A stretch of DNA of 64,000 nt, taken from positions 301,983 through 365,982 of the forward strand of contig NZ_BMVV01000007.1 in assembly GCF_014650895.1 (NCBI RefSeq), written 5' to 3'. Positions 16,908 to 24,788 of the stretch are shown here, piece after piece. The DNA is from Streptomyces omiyaensis (GTDB lineage Bacteria; Actinomycetota; Actinomycetes; Streptomycetales; Streptomycetaceae). The translations under genes were made by a program, and so were the position numbers. The notes beneath the pieces are model-generated. The model saw only the letters and a list, made by a program, of their open reading frames with translations, ran no database searches and had not been told where the DNA came from. The stretch's first letter is position 1. Each line of letters opens with the position of its first letter.

Positions 16908-16937
16908 TTGACCCGGGCCGTCGCCCGTCGTCACCCT
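16908..16937 (+). promoter_or_regulatory. Promoter placing transcription start at the leader-peptide GTG
   Basis: TTGACC (16908-16913), an 18-bp spacer and CACCCT (16932-16937). The expected start point is at or within a base or two of 16944, the first base of the leader-peptide codon, giving a leaderless small ORF. Confidence 0.5.
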
Positions 16938-16943
16938 GGCGGA

Positions 16944-17024
16944 GTGACCGGTGAACTCCTTCTCTACGGCCGGGCCCACGTGGACCTGGGCCGCCACGCG
17001 AGCGCGCGCTGTCCGGGCCTCTGA
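16944..17024 (+). CDS. Regulatory leader peptide upstream of the flavin reductase
   Basis: A 26-codon ORF starting at a GTG: MTGELLLYGRAHVDLGRHAS then ARCPGL. The block RxHVDLGRxxSAxC matches the 'putative leader peptide' family of actinobacteria (basic residue, HVDLxR, Ser/Ala and a Cys near the stop), found ahead of sulfur-metabolism and flavin-reductase genes. Such leaders are proposed to sense cysteine supply by ribosome pausing and to attenuate the downstream gene. It ends 47 bp before the flavin-reductase start. The identification rests on the motif and position; the mechanism is inference from related mycobacterial and streptomycete leaders. Confidence 0.72.
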   Translation: MTGELLLYGRAHVDLGRHASARCPGL

Positions 17025-17071
17025 CGCCCCCCGGACCCCGCTCCACGCCGCCCCGCACGAAGGACAACTCC

Positions 17072-17596
17072 ATGACGGTTTCGCCCGAGCTCCGCACCGT
17101 TCCCACGATCGGCGCCCCCAGGTCCGCCTCGCCCGACCTGCTCCGCTCCGTCTTCCGCCGGCACGCCGCCGGTGTCGCCGTGATCACCGCCCACGGCGAG
17201 CGCCCCGTCGGCTTCACCGCCACCTCGCTCAACTCCGTCGCCGCCGATCCGCCGCTGATCTCCTTCGGCGTGGGCACCGGCTCGTCCAGCTGGCCGGTGG
17301 TCGCCGAAGCCGAGCACATCGGCGTGCACGTACTCGGCGAGCACCAGGAGGAGCTGGCCGCCACCTTCGCGCGCAGCGGCGCCGACCGCTTCGCCGGGCC
17401 GACCCGCTGGAGCCGCGGCCCCGAGGGCGTGCCCGTCCTGGACGGCGTCCTGGCGTGGCTGGTCTGCCGGGTGGTGGCGCGGGTCCCGGCGGGCGACCAC
17501 CGGATCGTGATAGCCCAGGCGGTCGCGGGGGACCCGGACGGCGCCGGGCGTCCGCTCCTCTACCACCACGGGCGCTTCAACGCGCTGCGGGACTGA
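17072..17596 (+). CDS. Flavin reductase-like domain protein
   Basis: A 174-residue member of the flavin reductase (HpaC/SnaC-like) family, supplying reduced FMN or FAD to a monooxygenase. The typical opening FRRHAAGVAVITA and the flavin-binding GFTATSLNSVAADPPLISFG (about residues 47-66) are present, followed by FARSGADRFAG and a C-terminal YHHGRFNAL. It has a GAAGGA ribosome site. The upstream leader peptide suggests control by cysteine or sulfur supply, so the partner may be an alkanesulfonate- or thioether-type monooxygenase encoded elsewhere; no monooxygenase lies nearby. Confidence 0.92.
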   Translation: MTVSPELRTVPTIGAPRSASPDLLRSVFRRHAAGVAVITAHGERPVGFTATSLNSVAADPPLISFGVGTGSSSWPVVAEAEHIGVHVLGEHQEELAATFARSGADRFAGPTRWSRGPEGVPVLDGVLAWLVCRVVARVPAGDHRIVIAQAVAGDPDGAGRPLLYHHGRFNALRD

Positions 17597-17658
17597 GAGA
17601 GTTCCCGTGACGGGCCCGGCGCGCGCGTTGGCAAGGTCACATTCCTGAGCGCTTGCTT

Positions 17659-17693
17659 ACTGGTCACGAACTGGGTGTACTGGCGAGTAATAT
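17659..17693 (+). promoter_or_regulatory. etfBA promoter region with three ACTGG repeats
   Basis: ACTGG occurs at 17659, 17670 and 17679, ending at a good -10 box TAATAT (17688-17693). The closely spaced direct repeats occupy the -35 region, where no consensus hexamer is seen, as for an activator-dependent promoter. A second possible -10, TATGCT, is at 17743-17748. Confidence 0.45.
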
Positions 17694-17695
17694 CT

Positions 17696-17720
17696 GGTCG
17701 GGGCGTCCGGCGCCCCGACC
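17696..17720. other. 10-bp perfect hairpin at the 5' end of the etfBA transcript
   Basis: GGTCGGGGCG (17696-17705), loop TCCGG, and its exact complement (17711-17720). It begins 3 bp after the TAATAT box, so it would form at the very start of the mRNA. It could protect the 5' end or act as an operator. Confidence 0.5.
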
Positions 17721-17796
17721 GGAAACCCGCCCTTCAGGCGCCTATGCTGCGAGCAACAAGGCAGCCCAGTTATGACGATGCAGTAGGAGAGCCGGC

Positions 17797-18582
17797 GTGA
17801 GCTTGAGGATCGTTGTCTGTGTGAAGTACGTGCCGGACGCCACTGGCGACCGGAAGTTCGCCGACGACCTGACGGTCGACCGCGAGGACGTCGACGGTCT
17901 CCTGTCGGAGCTCGACGAGTACGCGGTTGAGCAGGCGCTGCAGATCGCCGAGGAGGCGGACGACGCCGAGGTCACCGTCCTCACCGTCGGCCCCGAGGAC
18001 GCGCGCGACGCGCTGCGCAAGGCGCTGTCGATGGGCGCCGACAAGGCCGTCCACGTCGACGACGAGTCCATCCACGGCTCCGACGTCATGGCCACCTCGC
18101 TGGTGCTCGCCAAGGCGATCGAGAAGACCGGCTACGACCTGGTCATCGCCGGCATGGCCTCCACCGACGGCACCATGGGCGTCCTCCCGGCGATCCTGGC
18201 CGAGCGCCTGGGCGTCCCGCAGGTCACGCTGCTCTCCGAGGTCAAGGTCGAGGACGGCAAGGTGACGGGCCGCCGTGACGGCGACACCGCCTCCGAGACG
18301 CTTCAGGCCTCCCTCCCGGCCGTCGTCTCCGTGACGGACCAGTCGGGCGAGGCCCGCTACCCGTCCTTCAAGGGCATCATGGCCGCCAAGAAGAAGCCGG
18401 TCGAGGAGCTGGAGCTCGACGACCTGGACATCGACGCGGACGAGGTCGGCCTGGAGGGCTCCTGGACCGCCGTGGACTCCGCCGACGAGCGTCCGGCGCG
18501 CACCGCGGGCACGATCGTCAAGGACGAGGGCGAGGGCGGCAAGCAGCTGGCCGAGTACCTCGCGAGCCAGAAGTTCATCTAG
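17797..18582 (+). CDS. etfB: Electron transfer flavoprotein, beta subunit
   Basis: A 261-residue EtfB, which binds AMP and pairs with EtfA to carry electrons from acyl-CoA and other dehydrogenases to the membrane quinone pool. The start MSLRIVVCVKYVPDATG, the AMP-binding segment VIAGMASTDGTMGVLPAILAE in its usual place (about 116-136), and the LPAVVSVTD...RYPSFKGIMAAKKKP stretch are all typical. The GTG at 17797 follows AGGAG. It is co-transcribed with etfA, 57 bp downstream. Confidence 0.97.
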   Translation: MSLRIVVCVKYVPDATGDRKFADDLTVDREDVDGLLSELDEYAVEQALQIAEEADDAEVTVLTVGPEDARDALRKALSMGADKAVHVDDESIHGSDVMATSLVLAKAIEKTGYDLVIAGMASTDGTMGVLPAILAERLGVPQVTLLSEVKVEDGKVTGRRDGDTASETLQASLPAVVSVTDQSGEARYPSFKGIMAAKKKPVEELELDDLDIDADEVGLEGSWTAVDSADERPARTAGTIVKDEGEGGKQLAEYLASQKFI

Positions 18583-18639
18583 GGCTCGCGCGAGCCGTAC
18601 AGACTGCCCCCCTTTTCGTTCGCAGGAGATTGAAGTCCC

Positions 18640-19602
18640 ATGGCTGAGATTCTCGTCTACGTCGACCACGTCGACGGAGCCGTCCGCAAGCCCACCCTGG
18701 AGCTGCTGACCCTCGCCCGCCGCCTCGGCGAGCCGGTCGCCGTCGCGCTGGGCAACGGCGCCGCCGACACCGCCGCCGTCCTCGGCGAGCACGGTGCCAC
18801 CCGCGTCCTGACGGCCGAGGCCGCCGAGTTCGGCGACTACCTGGTCGTCCCGAAGGTCGACGCCCTCCAGGCCGCGTACGACGCGGTCTCCCCGGCCGCC
18901 GTGCTCGTCCCGTCCTCCGCCGAGAACAAGGAGATCGCGGCCCGCCTCGCGGTCCGCATCGGCTCCGGCATCATCACCGACGCCGTGGACCTGGAGGCCG
19001 GTGACGAGGGCCCGGTCGCGACGCAGTCGGCCTTCGCCGCCTCGTACACGACCAAGTCCCGCGTCTCCAAGGGCACCCCGGTCATCACCGTCAAGCCGAA
19101 CTCGGCCCCGGTCGAGGCGGCCCCGGCCGCCGGCGCCGTGGAGTCCCTCGCGGTCTCCTTCGGCGAGCTGGCCACCGGCACCAAGGTGACCGCCCGCGCC
19201 GCCCGCGAGTCCTCCGGCCGCCCCGAGCTGACCGAGGCCGCGATCGTGGTCTCCGGCGGCCGCGGCGTCAACGGCGCCGAGAACTTCGCGATCATCGAGG
19301 CCCTCGCCGACTCGCTCGGCGCGGCCGTCGGCGCCTCCCGCGCCGCGGTGGACGCCGGCTGGTACCCGCACTCCAACCAGGTCGGCCAGACCGGCAAGTC
19401 GGTCTCCCCGCAGCTGTACATCGCCGCGGGCATCTCCGGCGCGATCCAGCACCGCGCCGGCATGCAGACCTCGAAGACGATCATCGCGATCAACAAGGAC
19501 GCCGAGGCGCCGATCTTCGACCTCGTCGACTACGGCGTGGTGGGCGACCTCTTCGACGTCGTCCCGGTCCTGACCCAGGAGGTCCAGACCCGCAAGGGCT
19601 GA
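18640..19602 (+). CDS. etfA: Electron transfer flavoprotein, alpha subunit
   Basis: A 320-residue EtfA that holds the redox-active FAD. The C-terminal FAD domain is complete: [14 protein letters not shown] near residues 203-216, [23 protein letters not shown] near 228-250, and [16 protein letters not shown] near 257-272, followed by [13 protein letters not shown]. It has an AGGAG ribosome site and forms an operon with etfB. A strong hairpin follows the stop. No acyl-CoA dehydrogenase or ETF:quinone oxidoreductase is adjacent. Confidence 0.97.
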   Translation: MAEILVYVDHVDGAVRKPTLELLTLARRLGEPVAVALGNGAADTAAVLGEHGATRVLTAEAAEFGDYLVVPKVDALQAAYDAVSPAAVLVPSSAENKEIAARLAVRIGSGIITDAVDLEAGDEGPVATQSAFAASYTTKSRVSKGTPVITVKPNSAPVEAAPAAGAVESLAVSFGELATGTKVTARAARESSGRPELTEAAIVVSGGRGVNGAENFAIIEALADSLGAAVGASRAAVDAGWYPHSNQVGQTGKSVSPQLYIAAGISGAIQHRAGMQTSKTIIAINKDAEAPIFDLVDYGVVGDLFDVVPVLTQEVQTRKG

Positions 19603-19623
19603 CGACCAGCGCTTCCGCAGGTC

Positions 19624-19662
19624 CCGGGGGCCGCACGGCGAGTTTCGCCGTGCGGCCCCCGG
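19624..19662 (+). terminator. 18-bp perfect hairpin after etfBA
   Basis: Arms 19624-19641 and 19645-19662 pair perfectly around a GTT loop and are followed by GCCGTTT. Confidence 0.88.
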
Positions 19663-19678
19663 CCGTTTCGATCAACCA

Positions 19679-19740
19679 TTGACGCAGGTGCGGCGGAGCA
19701 TTAACTTCGCTATGCGGATTGTTGATTCCGTGAAGCGGAA
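19679..19740 (+). promoter_or_regulatory. Promoter and twin inverted repeats before the aldolase-like gene
   Basis: TTGACG (19679-19684), 17 bp, TAACTT (19702-19707). Two inverted repeats follow: TTCGC-TAT-GCGGA (19706-19718, one arm imperfect) and TTCCG-TGAAG-CGGAA (19726-19740, perfect). Their centres are 21 bp apart, two helical turns. They cover the start site and leader, a position suited to repression by an IclR/GntR-type dimer. Confidence 0.65.
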
Positions 19741-19757
19741 AACAGGAGGGATTAGGG

Positions 19758-21050
19758 ATGGGTCAGCAGGAGAAGGTGTCGACGAGCCTCGCGGGCGCGG
19801 TCAGCGAGGGCATCAGCTCCTCCCTCGCCGCGGTGGACGCCGAGCTCGACCGCCGCTACCCGGGCGACCCCGGCACCCGCCAGCCCGTCCACACCGTCTA
19901 CGTGCCCGGCAACGTCTTCGACGCGGACACCGTCCGCTCCTGGGGCGACCAGGCCCTCGCCGCGCTCGACGAGCACGCCCCCGACGCCGCCTCCTTCGCC
20001 GCCGTCCTCGGCCTCTCCGACGACCTCGCGGAGGACGTGTACGCGCGCGTGCGCACCAAGCTGGAGCGCGAGCCGATCGAGGACCTGCGCGTCGACTTCG
20101 AGGACGGCTACGCGGGCGCGGACGAGGACCGGGACGCGGCCCGCGCCGCGCGCCTGATCACCGAGGCGTACGCCGGAGGGACCGCCGCCCCGTACATGGG
20201 CATCCGGATGAAGTGCATGGAGGCCGCCGTCCGCGACCGCGGCATCCGCACCACCGACGTCTTCCTCACCGGCCTCCTGGAGAACGGCGGCCTGCCCGAC
20301 GGCCTCGTCCTCACCCTCCCGAAGGTCACCTACCCCGAGCAGGTCACCGCCTTCGTGCGCCTCCTGGAGGCCTTCGAGAAGGCCCACGGCCTCGACGCCG
20401 GCCGGCTCGGCTTCGAGATCCAGATCGAGACCAGCCAGTCCATCCTCGCCGCCGACGGCACCGCCGCCGTCGCCCGCATGATCGACGCCGCCGAGGGCCG
20501 CGCCACCGGCCTCCACTACGGCACCTTCGACTACAGCGCCTGCCTCGGCGTCTCCGCCGCCTACCAGGCCAGCGACCACCCGGCCGCCGACCACGCCAAG
20601 GCGATCATGCAGGTCGCCGCCGCCGGCACCGGCGTGCGCGTCTCCGACGGCTCCACCAACGTCCTCCCGGTCGGCTCCACCGCCCACGTCCACGAGGCGT
20701 GGAAGCTGCACTACGGCCTCACCCGCCGCGCCCTGGCCCGCGCCTACTACCAGGGCTGGGACATGCACCCGGGTCACATCCCGACCCGCTACGCCGCCGT
20801 CTTCGCCTTCTACCGCGAGGGTTTCGAGACCGCCGCCCAGCGCCTCTCCGCCTACGCCAACCACGCCGGCGGCGACGTCATGGACGAGCCCGCCACGGCC
20901 AAGGCGCTCTCCTCCTACCTGCTGCGCGGCCTCCAGTGCGGCGCCCTCGACACCGCCGAGGTCGACGCCCTCACCGGCATGACCCGCGCCGCCCTGGAGC
21001 GCTTCGCGGCCCCGCGCCGAGGCGACCTGACGGCCGGCGCCGCGCACTGA
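19758..21050 (+). CDS. Aldolase/citrate-lyase-like protein (DUF6986 type)
   Basis: A 430-residue protein related to the HpcH/HpaI and citrate-lyase beta TIM-barrel enzymes; in Streptomyces it is usually listed as a DUF6986 or aldolase-type protein. Visible landmarks are LRVDFEDGYAG near 110-120 (acidic metal-ligand region), MGIRMKCME, GFEIQIETSQSIL near 218-230 (Glu ligand), and GLHYGTFDYSACLG. It has an AGGAGG ribosome site 9 nt before the ATG. From memory, relatives lie near purine/allantoin or glyoxylate genes, but none is adjacent here. The twin operator points to tight metabolic control; the substrate is unknown. Confidence 0.82.
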   Translation: MGQQEKVSTSLAGAVSEGISSSLAAVDAELDRRYPGDPGTRQPVHTVYVPGNVFDADTVRSWGDQALAALDEHAPDAASFAAVLGLSDDLAEDVYARVRTKLEREPIEDLRVDFEDGYAGADEDRDAARAARLITEAYAGGTAAPYMGIRMKCMEAAVRDRGIRTTDVFLTGLLENGGLPDGLVLTLPKVTYPEQVTAFVRLLEAFEKAHGLDAGRLGFEIQIETSQSILAADGTAAVARMIDAAEGRATGLHYGTFDYSACLGVSAAYQASDHPAADHAKAIMQVAAAGTGVRVSDGSTNVLPVGSTAHVHEAWKLHYGLTRRALARAYYQGWDMHPGHIPTRYAAVFAFYREGFETAAQRLSAYANHAGGDVMDEPATAKALSSYLLRGLQCGALDTAEVDALTGMTRAALERFAAPRRGDLTAGAAH

Positions 21051-21476
21051 CCGACCGCTGACCGGAGAGCGGTCACTTCTTCGCCGACCGCCCCGCACCC
21101 CTTGTCGAGTTCGGCATGATCGACAGGGGGACGGGGCGGCGGTGTCATCGGGGGAGAGCGAGCGGCTCGCGGGCCGCTGCGGAGTCGTGCGCCGGATCGG
21201 GCGCGGAGGCACGGGGGGCCTCCCGCCGGGTGGTGCGCCCGGCCACGACCCCCCCCCGCCACGACGGGGGCGGGACGGGCGCGGTCGGAGCGGGACCGCA
21301 CCGCCTCTTCCGCCGGGTGGACCTCGACCGCGCCGAGTCGTACGGCGGCACCGAGAGCCGCCGGTTCGCGCGCACCGACGACGACAGCGGCACCACCGGC
21401 GTCCACCCCGGCGTGCTCCACCTGCGGGGCGGCGGCGCCGGCGGGCCCGTGGAGGGGCCGCGGATCTGCTGGGCGC
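21051..21476. other. 426-bp gap without a confident gene
   Basis: Reading all frames gives no intact gene. It holds a kinase-like N-terminal fragment (separate entry), a run of nine C's at about 21249-21257 within a C-rich stretch that is a natural slippage site, and a promoter-like TTGTCG...CATGAT near 21101-21121. A second frame reads PHRLFRRVDLDRAESYGG and onward with plausible composition for about 60 codons, but I do not recognise it. The region looks like decayed coding sequence. Confidence 0.45.
21142..21219 (+). pseudogene. Possible remnant of a Ser/Thr protein kinase gene
   Basis: A GTG at 21142 opens a frame reading SSGESERLAGRCGVVRRIG then RGGTGGL. This closely follows the Hanks-kinase opening LAGRYxVVRRLGRGGMGxV (first beta strand and glycine loop), with Cys-Gly for Tyr-Arg and Thr-Gly-Gly for Met-Gly. 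The frame then turns into low-complexity proline/arginine sequence with no catalytic HRD or DFG, and runs antisense to the LacI gene. It may be a truncated kinase or a chance match. Confidence 0.3.
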
Positions 21477-22523
21477 TCAGAACGGGGGAGGCGGGACCTC
21501 GCCCGAGCCCCGGGCGAGGAGCCGCGTCCCGATCACCACCCGGCGGGGCGCCTCGGCGGCCCCGTCGAGCCTGCGGAACAGCCGCTCGGCGGCGGTCCTG
21601 CCGAGCGCCGCCGGGTCCTGCGCGATCACCGTGACGCCCAGCACGTCGCCGAGCTCGACGTCGTCGAAGCCGACCAGGGCCACCGGCGGCTCGCCGCCCC
21701 GGGCGGTCCGTGCCGCGAGCAGCCGCACCGCGGTGACGGTCACCCGGTTGTTGCCCGCGAAGAGCGCCGTCACCGGCTCCGGGCCGGACAGCATCCCGGT
21801 GAGCGCCGCCGTCACCCGCTCCGGATCCGTCGAACCCGGCGCCACCCACCGCTCGTCGACCGGCAGTCCCGCGTCCTCCATCGCCGCCCGGTAGCCGCGC
21901 TGCCGCTCCGCCGCGGTGTGGATGCGCGGCCGGTCGCCGACGAAGCCGATCCGCCGGTGCCCGTGGGCGATCAGGTGCGCCACGCCCTCGCGGGCGCCGC
22001 CGAAGCTGTCCGAGAGGACGGCGTCCGCGTCGAGGAGACCGGCCGGACGGTCGGCGAAGACGGTGGCCACACCGGCCCGCATCTCCGGCTCCAGATAGCG
22101 GTGGTCGTCGCCGGCCGGGATCACGATGAGCCCGTCCACCCGGCGCGCGCACAGCGTCAGCGCCAGCTCCTGCTCACGCTCGGGGTCCTCCGCGCTGGAG
22201 CCGTTGATCAGCAGGGTCCCGTGGGCCCGCGCGACCTCCTCGACGGCCCGGCTCAGCTGCCCGTAGAAGGGGTCGGCCAGGTCCTCCAGGACGAGCCCGA
22301 TGGTGGCCGTGCGGCCCTTGCGCAGCACCCGTGCGCTGTCGTTGCGGCGGAACCCGAGCGCGTCGATGGCCTCGCGGACCCGCAGCTCGGTCTCCGCGGT
22401 CACCCCCGGCTCCCCGTTCACGACCCGCGAGACGGTCTTGAGGCCGACGCCCGCCCGGGCGGCGACGTCCTTCATCGTGGGCCGGTTGCCGTAACGGGAC
22501 TCGGGGCGGGTGGTCTCGGCCAC
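21477..22523 (-). CDS. LacI-family transcriptional regulator
   Basis: A 348-residue sugar-responsive repressor. The DNA-binding headpiece TMKDVAARAGVGLKTVSRVVN is at about residues 16-36, with the hinge helix near SARVLRKGRT. The periplasmic-binding-protein-like core follows (IGLVLEDLADPFYGQL, GLIVIPAGDD, RRIGFVGDR, VALVGFDDVELGD). The GTG start at 22523 follows GGAGG at about 11 nt. It is divergent from the ROK sugar kinase, which is a likely target. It is not followed by transporter genes. Confidence 0.95.
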   Translation of the reverse strand: MAETTRPESRYGNRPTMKDVAARAGVGLKTVSRVVNGEPGVTAETELRVREAIDALGFRRNDSARVLRKGRTATIGLVLEDLADPFYGQLSRAVEEVARAHGTLLINGSSAEDPEREQELALTLCARRVDGLIVIPAGDDHRYLEPEMRAGVATVFADRPAGLLDADAVLSDSFGGAREGVAHLIAHGHRRIGFVGDRPRIHTAAERQRGYRAAMEDAGLPVDERWVAPGSTDPERVTAALTGMLSGPEPVTALFAGNNRVTVTAVRLLAARTARGGEPPVALVGFDDVELGDVLGVTVIAQDPAALGRTAAERLFRRLDGAAEAPRRVVIGTRLLARGSGEVPPPPF

Positions 22524-22709
22524 GGTGCGGGAATCCTCCGTCGGTGGGGGTGCCGGTGGGCGCCGTGCGGTGGATCAAGCGCCTCCCGACCGAGCATAGG
22601 GCCTGGAAAACCCCGTCGGTCCGGGCCTTCCGGTCCGGCCGGGAGACGTACGGCACGCGCCCCGGGTACGGGCCGGAGGCGGTACGGGGGACCGTGAGAA
22701 CCTACCGGC

Positions 22710-23708
22710 ATGCCCACCGCCCCCGCCCCGGCTCCCGCCCCGGCCCCCGCCTCCGGCCCTGGTCCCGCCGCCCCCGTCCCGGTCACCGGCCTGGTCGCCG
22801 CGCTCGACATCGGAGGCACCAAGATCGCCGGGGCGCTGGTCGACACCGGAGGGCGGATCCTGGCCCGCGCCAGGAAGCCGACCCCGGCGGGGGAGGACGC
22901 GGAGACGGTGCTGGGGGCGGTCGGTGAGGTGCTCGACGCCCTCGCGTCCTCGCCGCACCGGGACGCCGTCGAGGCCGTCGGCATCGGCAGCGCCGGGCCG
23001 GTCGACGCCGCACGGGGCACGGTCAGCCCGGTCAACGTGCCGGGCTGGCGCGACTTCCCGCTGGTCGAGCGGGTCGGGAGCGCGGTGGGCGGTCTGCCGG
23101 TCACCCTGGTCGGCGACGGCGTCGCCATGACCGCCGCCGAGCACTGGCTCGGCGCCGCCCGCGGCCACACCGACGCCCTCGGCCTGGTCGTCTCGACCGG
23201 CGTCGGCGGCGGGCTCGTGCTCGGCGGGCGGCTCCACCCGGGTCCCACCGGCAACGCCGGCCACATCGGTCACCTGAGCGTCGATCTCGACGGCGACCCC
23301 TGCGCCTGCGGCGGACGCGGCTGCGTCGAACGCCTCGCCGCCGGACCGCACATCGCCCGCCGCGCCCTCGACGGGGGCTGGCGGCCCGGACCGGACGGCG
23401 ACGCCTCGGCGGCGGCGGTGGCCGGGGCGGCGCGGGAGGGCCACCCGGCCGCCGTCGCCGCCTTCGACCGGGCGGCCCGTGCCCTCGCGGCCGGGATCGC
23501 CGCCACCGCGCACCTGGTGGAGGTCGACATCGCGGTGATCGGCGGGGGAGTGGCCGGCGCGGGCGAGGTCCTCTTCGGCCCCCTCCGGCGCCACCTCGCC
23601 GACTACGCCACGCTCTCCTTCGCCCGCGGCCTGACGGTGGTCCCCGCGGCCACCGGCACCGACGCGGGCCTCCTCGGCGCCGCCGCGGCGGCCCGGGCCG
23701 CCTTCTAG
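22710..23708 (+). CDS. ROK-family sugar kinase
   Basis: A 332-residue kinase, probably a glucokinase or another hexose/N-acetylhexosamine kinase. The ATP motif DIGGTK is at residues 33-38. The phosphate-2 region VVSTGVGGGLVL is near 159-170. The ROK zinc motif C-x-C-G-G-R-G-C starts at Cys198 (Cys198, Cys200, Cys205), preceded by the substrate motif GNAGHIGH. The first 27 residues are a Pro-Ala repeat unlike the family and may not all be translated; an in-frame GTG inside this stretch is possible. It is divergent from the LacI regulator. Confidence 0.93.
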   Translation: MPTAPAPAPAPAPASGPGPAAPVPVTGLVAALDIGGTKIAGALVDTGGRILARARKPTPAGEDAETVLGAVGEVLDALASSPHRDAVEAVGIGSAGPVDAARGTVSPVNVPGWRDFPLVERVGSAVGGLPVTLVGDGVAMTAAEHWLGAARGHTDALGLVVSTGVGGGLVLGGRLHPGPTGNAGHIGHLSVDLDGDPCACGGRGCVERLAAGPHIARRALDGGWRPGPDGDASAAAVAGAAREGHPAAVAAFDRAARALAAGIAATAHLVEVDIAVIGGGVAGAGEVLFGPLRRHLADYATLSFARGLTVVPAATGTDAGLLGAAAAARAAF

Positions 23709-23734
23709 GCACCGTCCGGCCGGCCGTGGCCGGG

Positions 23735-23757
23735 GGGCCCTTCCGCGAAGGGAGCCC
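23735..23757 (+). terminator. Hairpin after the ROK kinase
   Basis: GGGCCCTTC (23735-23743), loop CGC, GAAGGG-AG-CCC (23747-23757). A 9-bp stem with a 2-nt bulge begins 27 bp after the stop. Confidence 0.45.
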
Positions 23758-23786
23758 ATGGCCCATGCCGCACGCGCTCCACGCGT

Positions 23787-23834
23787 GCGTGGCCGCCTCG
23801 TGACGGCGTGGCCGCGTCATGGCGGCGTGGCCGC
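23787..23834. repeat. Three tandem repeats, 19-bp period
   Basis: GCGTGGCCGC recurs at 23787, 23806 and 23825, exactly 19 bp apart. The intervening 9 bp (CTCGTGACG, GTCATGGCG, then CCCGCGGCG) are also similar. The repeats lie in the 252-bp gene-free gap between the ROK kinase and the FetB-type permease. Confidence 0.65.
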
Positions 23835-23960
23835 CCCGCGGCGGGCGGCGGCGTGCGGACCGTCGGCGGACTCCCGCGTGCGCGTCTCCTCCCGCTTCAC
23901 GGGCGGTCCCGGGATGATGGGCCCTCCGGCGAGCGGACGGCTGCGACAGAGGGGTGCCGC

Positions 23961-24716
23961 GTGCTTCTCCAGGTGAACGTGACCTTCGTCGTCCTCCTGG
24001 CGCTCCTGCTCGCGCTCGCCGCCGCGGTGGTCGCCGTCGCCCGGCTCGGGCGCCCCCGCGACACCCTCCTCGCCGGCGCGCGCGCCGCCGTGCAGCTCGT
24101 CGCCGTCTCCTTCGCCATCGGCTGGGTCGTCCACGCGCTGCCGGCGCTCCTGGGCTTCCTGCTGCTGATGTACGCGGTCGCCGTGCGCACCGCGGGGCGG
24201 CGCGTCGTCCCGGCACCGGGCCGCTCCTGGCTGTGGACCGCCGTGCCGATCGGAACCGCGGTCGCCCCCGTGGTCCTCGCGCTCCTCGCCACGGGAGTCG
24301 TCCCGGCACGGGGCATCGCGCTCGTCCCCGTCACCGGCATCCTGATCGGCGGAGCGCTGACCGCCACGGTCCTGGCCGGACGCAGGGCCCTCGACGAACT
24401 GGCCTCCCGCCGGGGCGAGGTCGAAGCCGGCCTGGCGCTCGGGCTCGGCGACCGCGAGGCCCGCATGGAGGTGGCCCGCCCCGCCGCCGCGGACGCCCTC
24501 CTGCCCGGCATGGACCAGACGCGCACCGTGGGACTGGTCACCCTCCCCGGCGCCTTCGTCGGCATGCTCCTGGGCGGCGCGTCGCCCCTGCACGCGGGCG
24601 CGGTGCAGCTCTTCGTCCTCGTCGCGCTCCTGCTCGTCCAGGCGGTCGCCACCGCGCTCACGCTCGAACTGGTGGCCCGCGACCGCCTCACCCGGGCGGA
24701 GCCCCCTGACTCCTAG
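23961..24716 (+). CDS. FetB/YbbM-type (UPF0014) membrane permease
   Basis: A 251-residue membrane protein with about seven hydrophobic segments, of the UPF0014 family that includes E. coli FetB, the permease of a proposed iron exporter. The family's hallmark region is present near residues 195-222: QTRTVGLVTLPGAFVGMLLG then a Pro-Leu pair and GAVQLFVL. The GTG start at 23961 follows GAGGGG. No FetA-type ATPase gene is next to it, so it is either an orphan permease or its ATPase is elsewhere. Confidence 0.88.
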   Translation: MLLQVNVTFVVLLALLLALAAAVVAVARLGRPRDTLLAGARAAVQLVAVSFAIGWVVHALPALLGFLLLMYAVAVRTAGRRVVPAPGRSWLWTAVPIGTAVAPVVLALLATGVVPARGIALVPVTGILIGGALTATVLAGRRALDELASRRGEVEAGLALGLGDREARMEVARPAAADALLPGMDQTRTVGLVTLPGAFVGMLLGGASPLHAGAVQLFVLVALLLVQAVATALTLELVARDRLTRAEPPDS

Positions 24717-24717
24717 C

Positions 24718-24780
24718 GCCGCCCGCTGCGCCCGCGGGCGGGCGGCGCGTGCCGGGCCGCCCGCGGGCGCAGCGGGCGGC
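24718..24780. terminator. 24-bp perfect hairpin between convergent genes
   Basis: GCCGCCCGCTGCGCCCGCGG plus GCGG (24718-24741) pairs without mismatch with 24757-24780 around a 15-nt loop. It lies between the FetB-type gene and the small leftward gene and should stop transcription from both sides. Confidence 0.88.
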
Positions 24781-24788
24781 CGCCGGCT

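Noticed and set aside
21116..21634. A 172-codon rightward frame overlapping the LacI gene.
   Set aside because: Its second half is antisense to the LacI regulator and the first half has no recognisable domain; at best it is decayed sequence.
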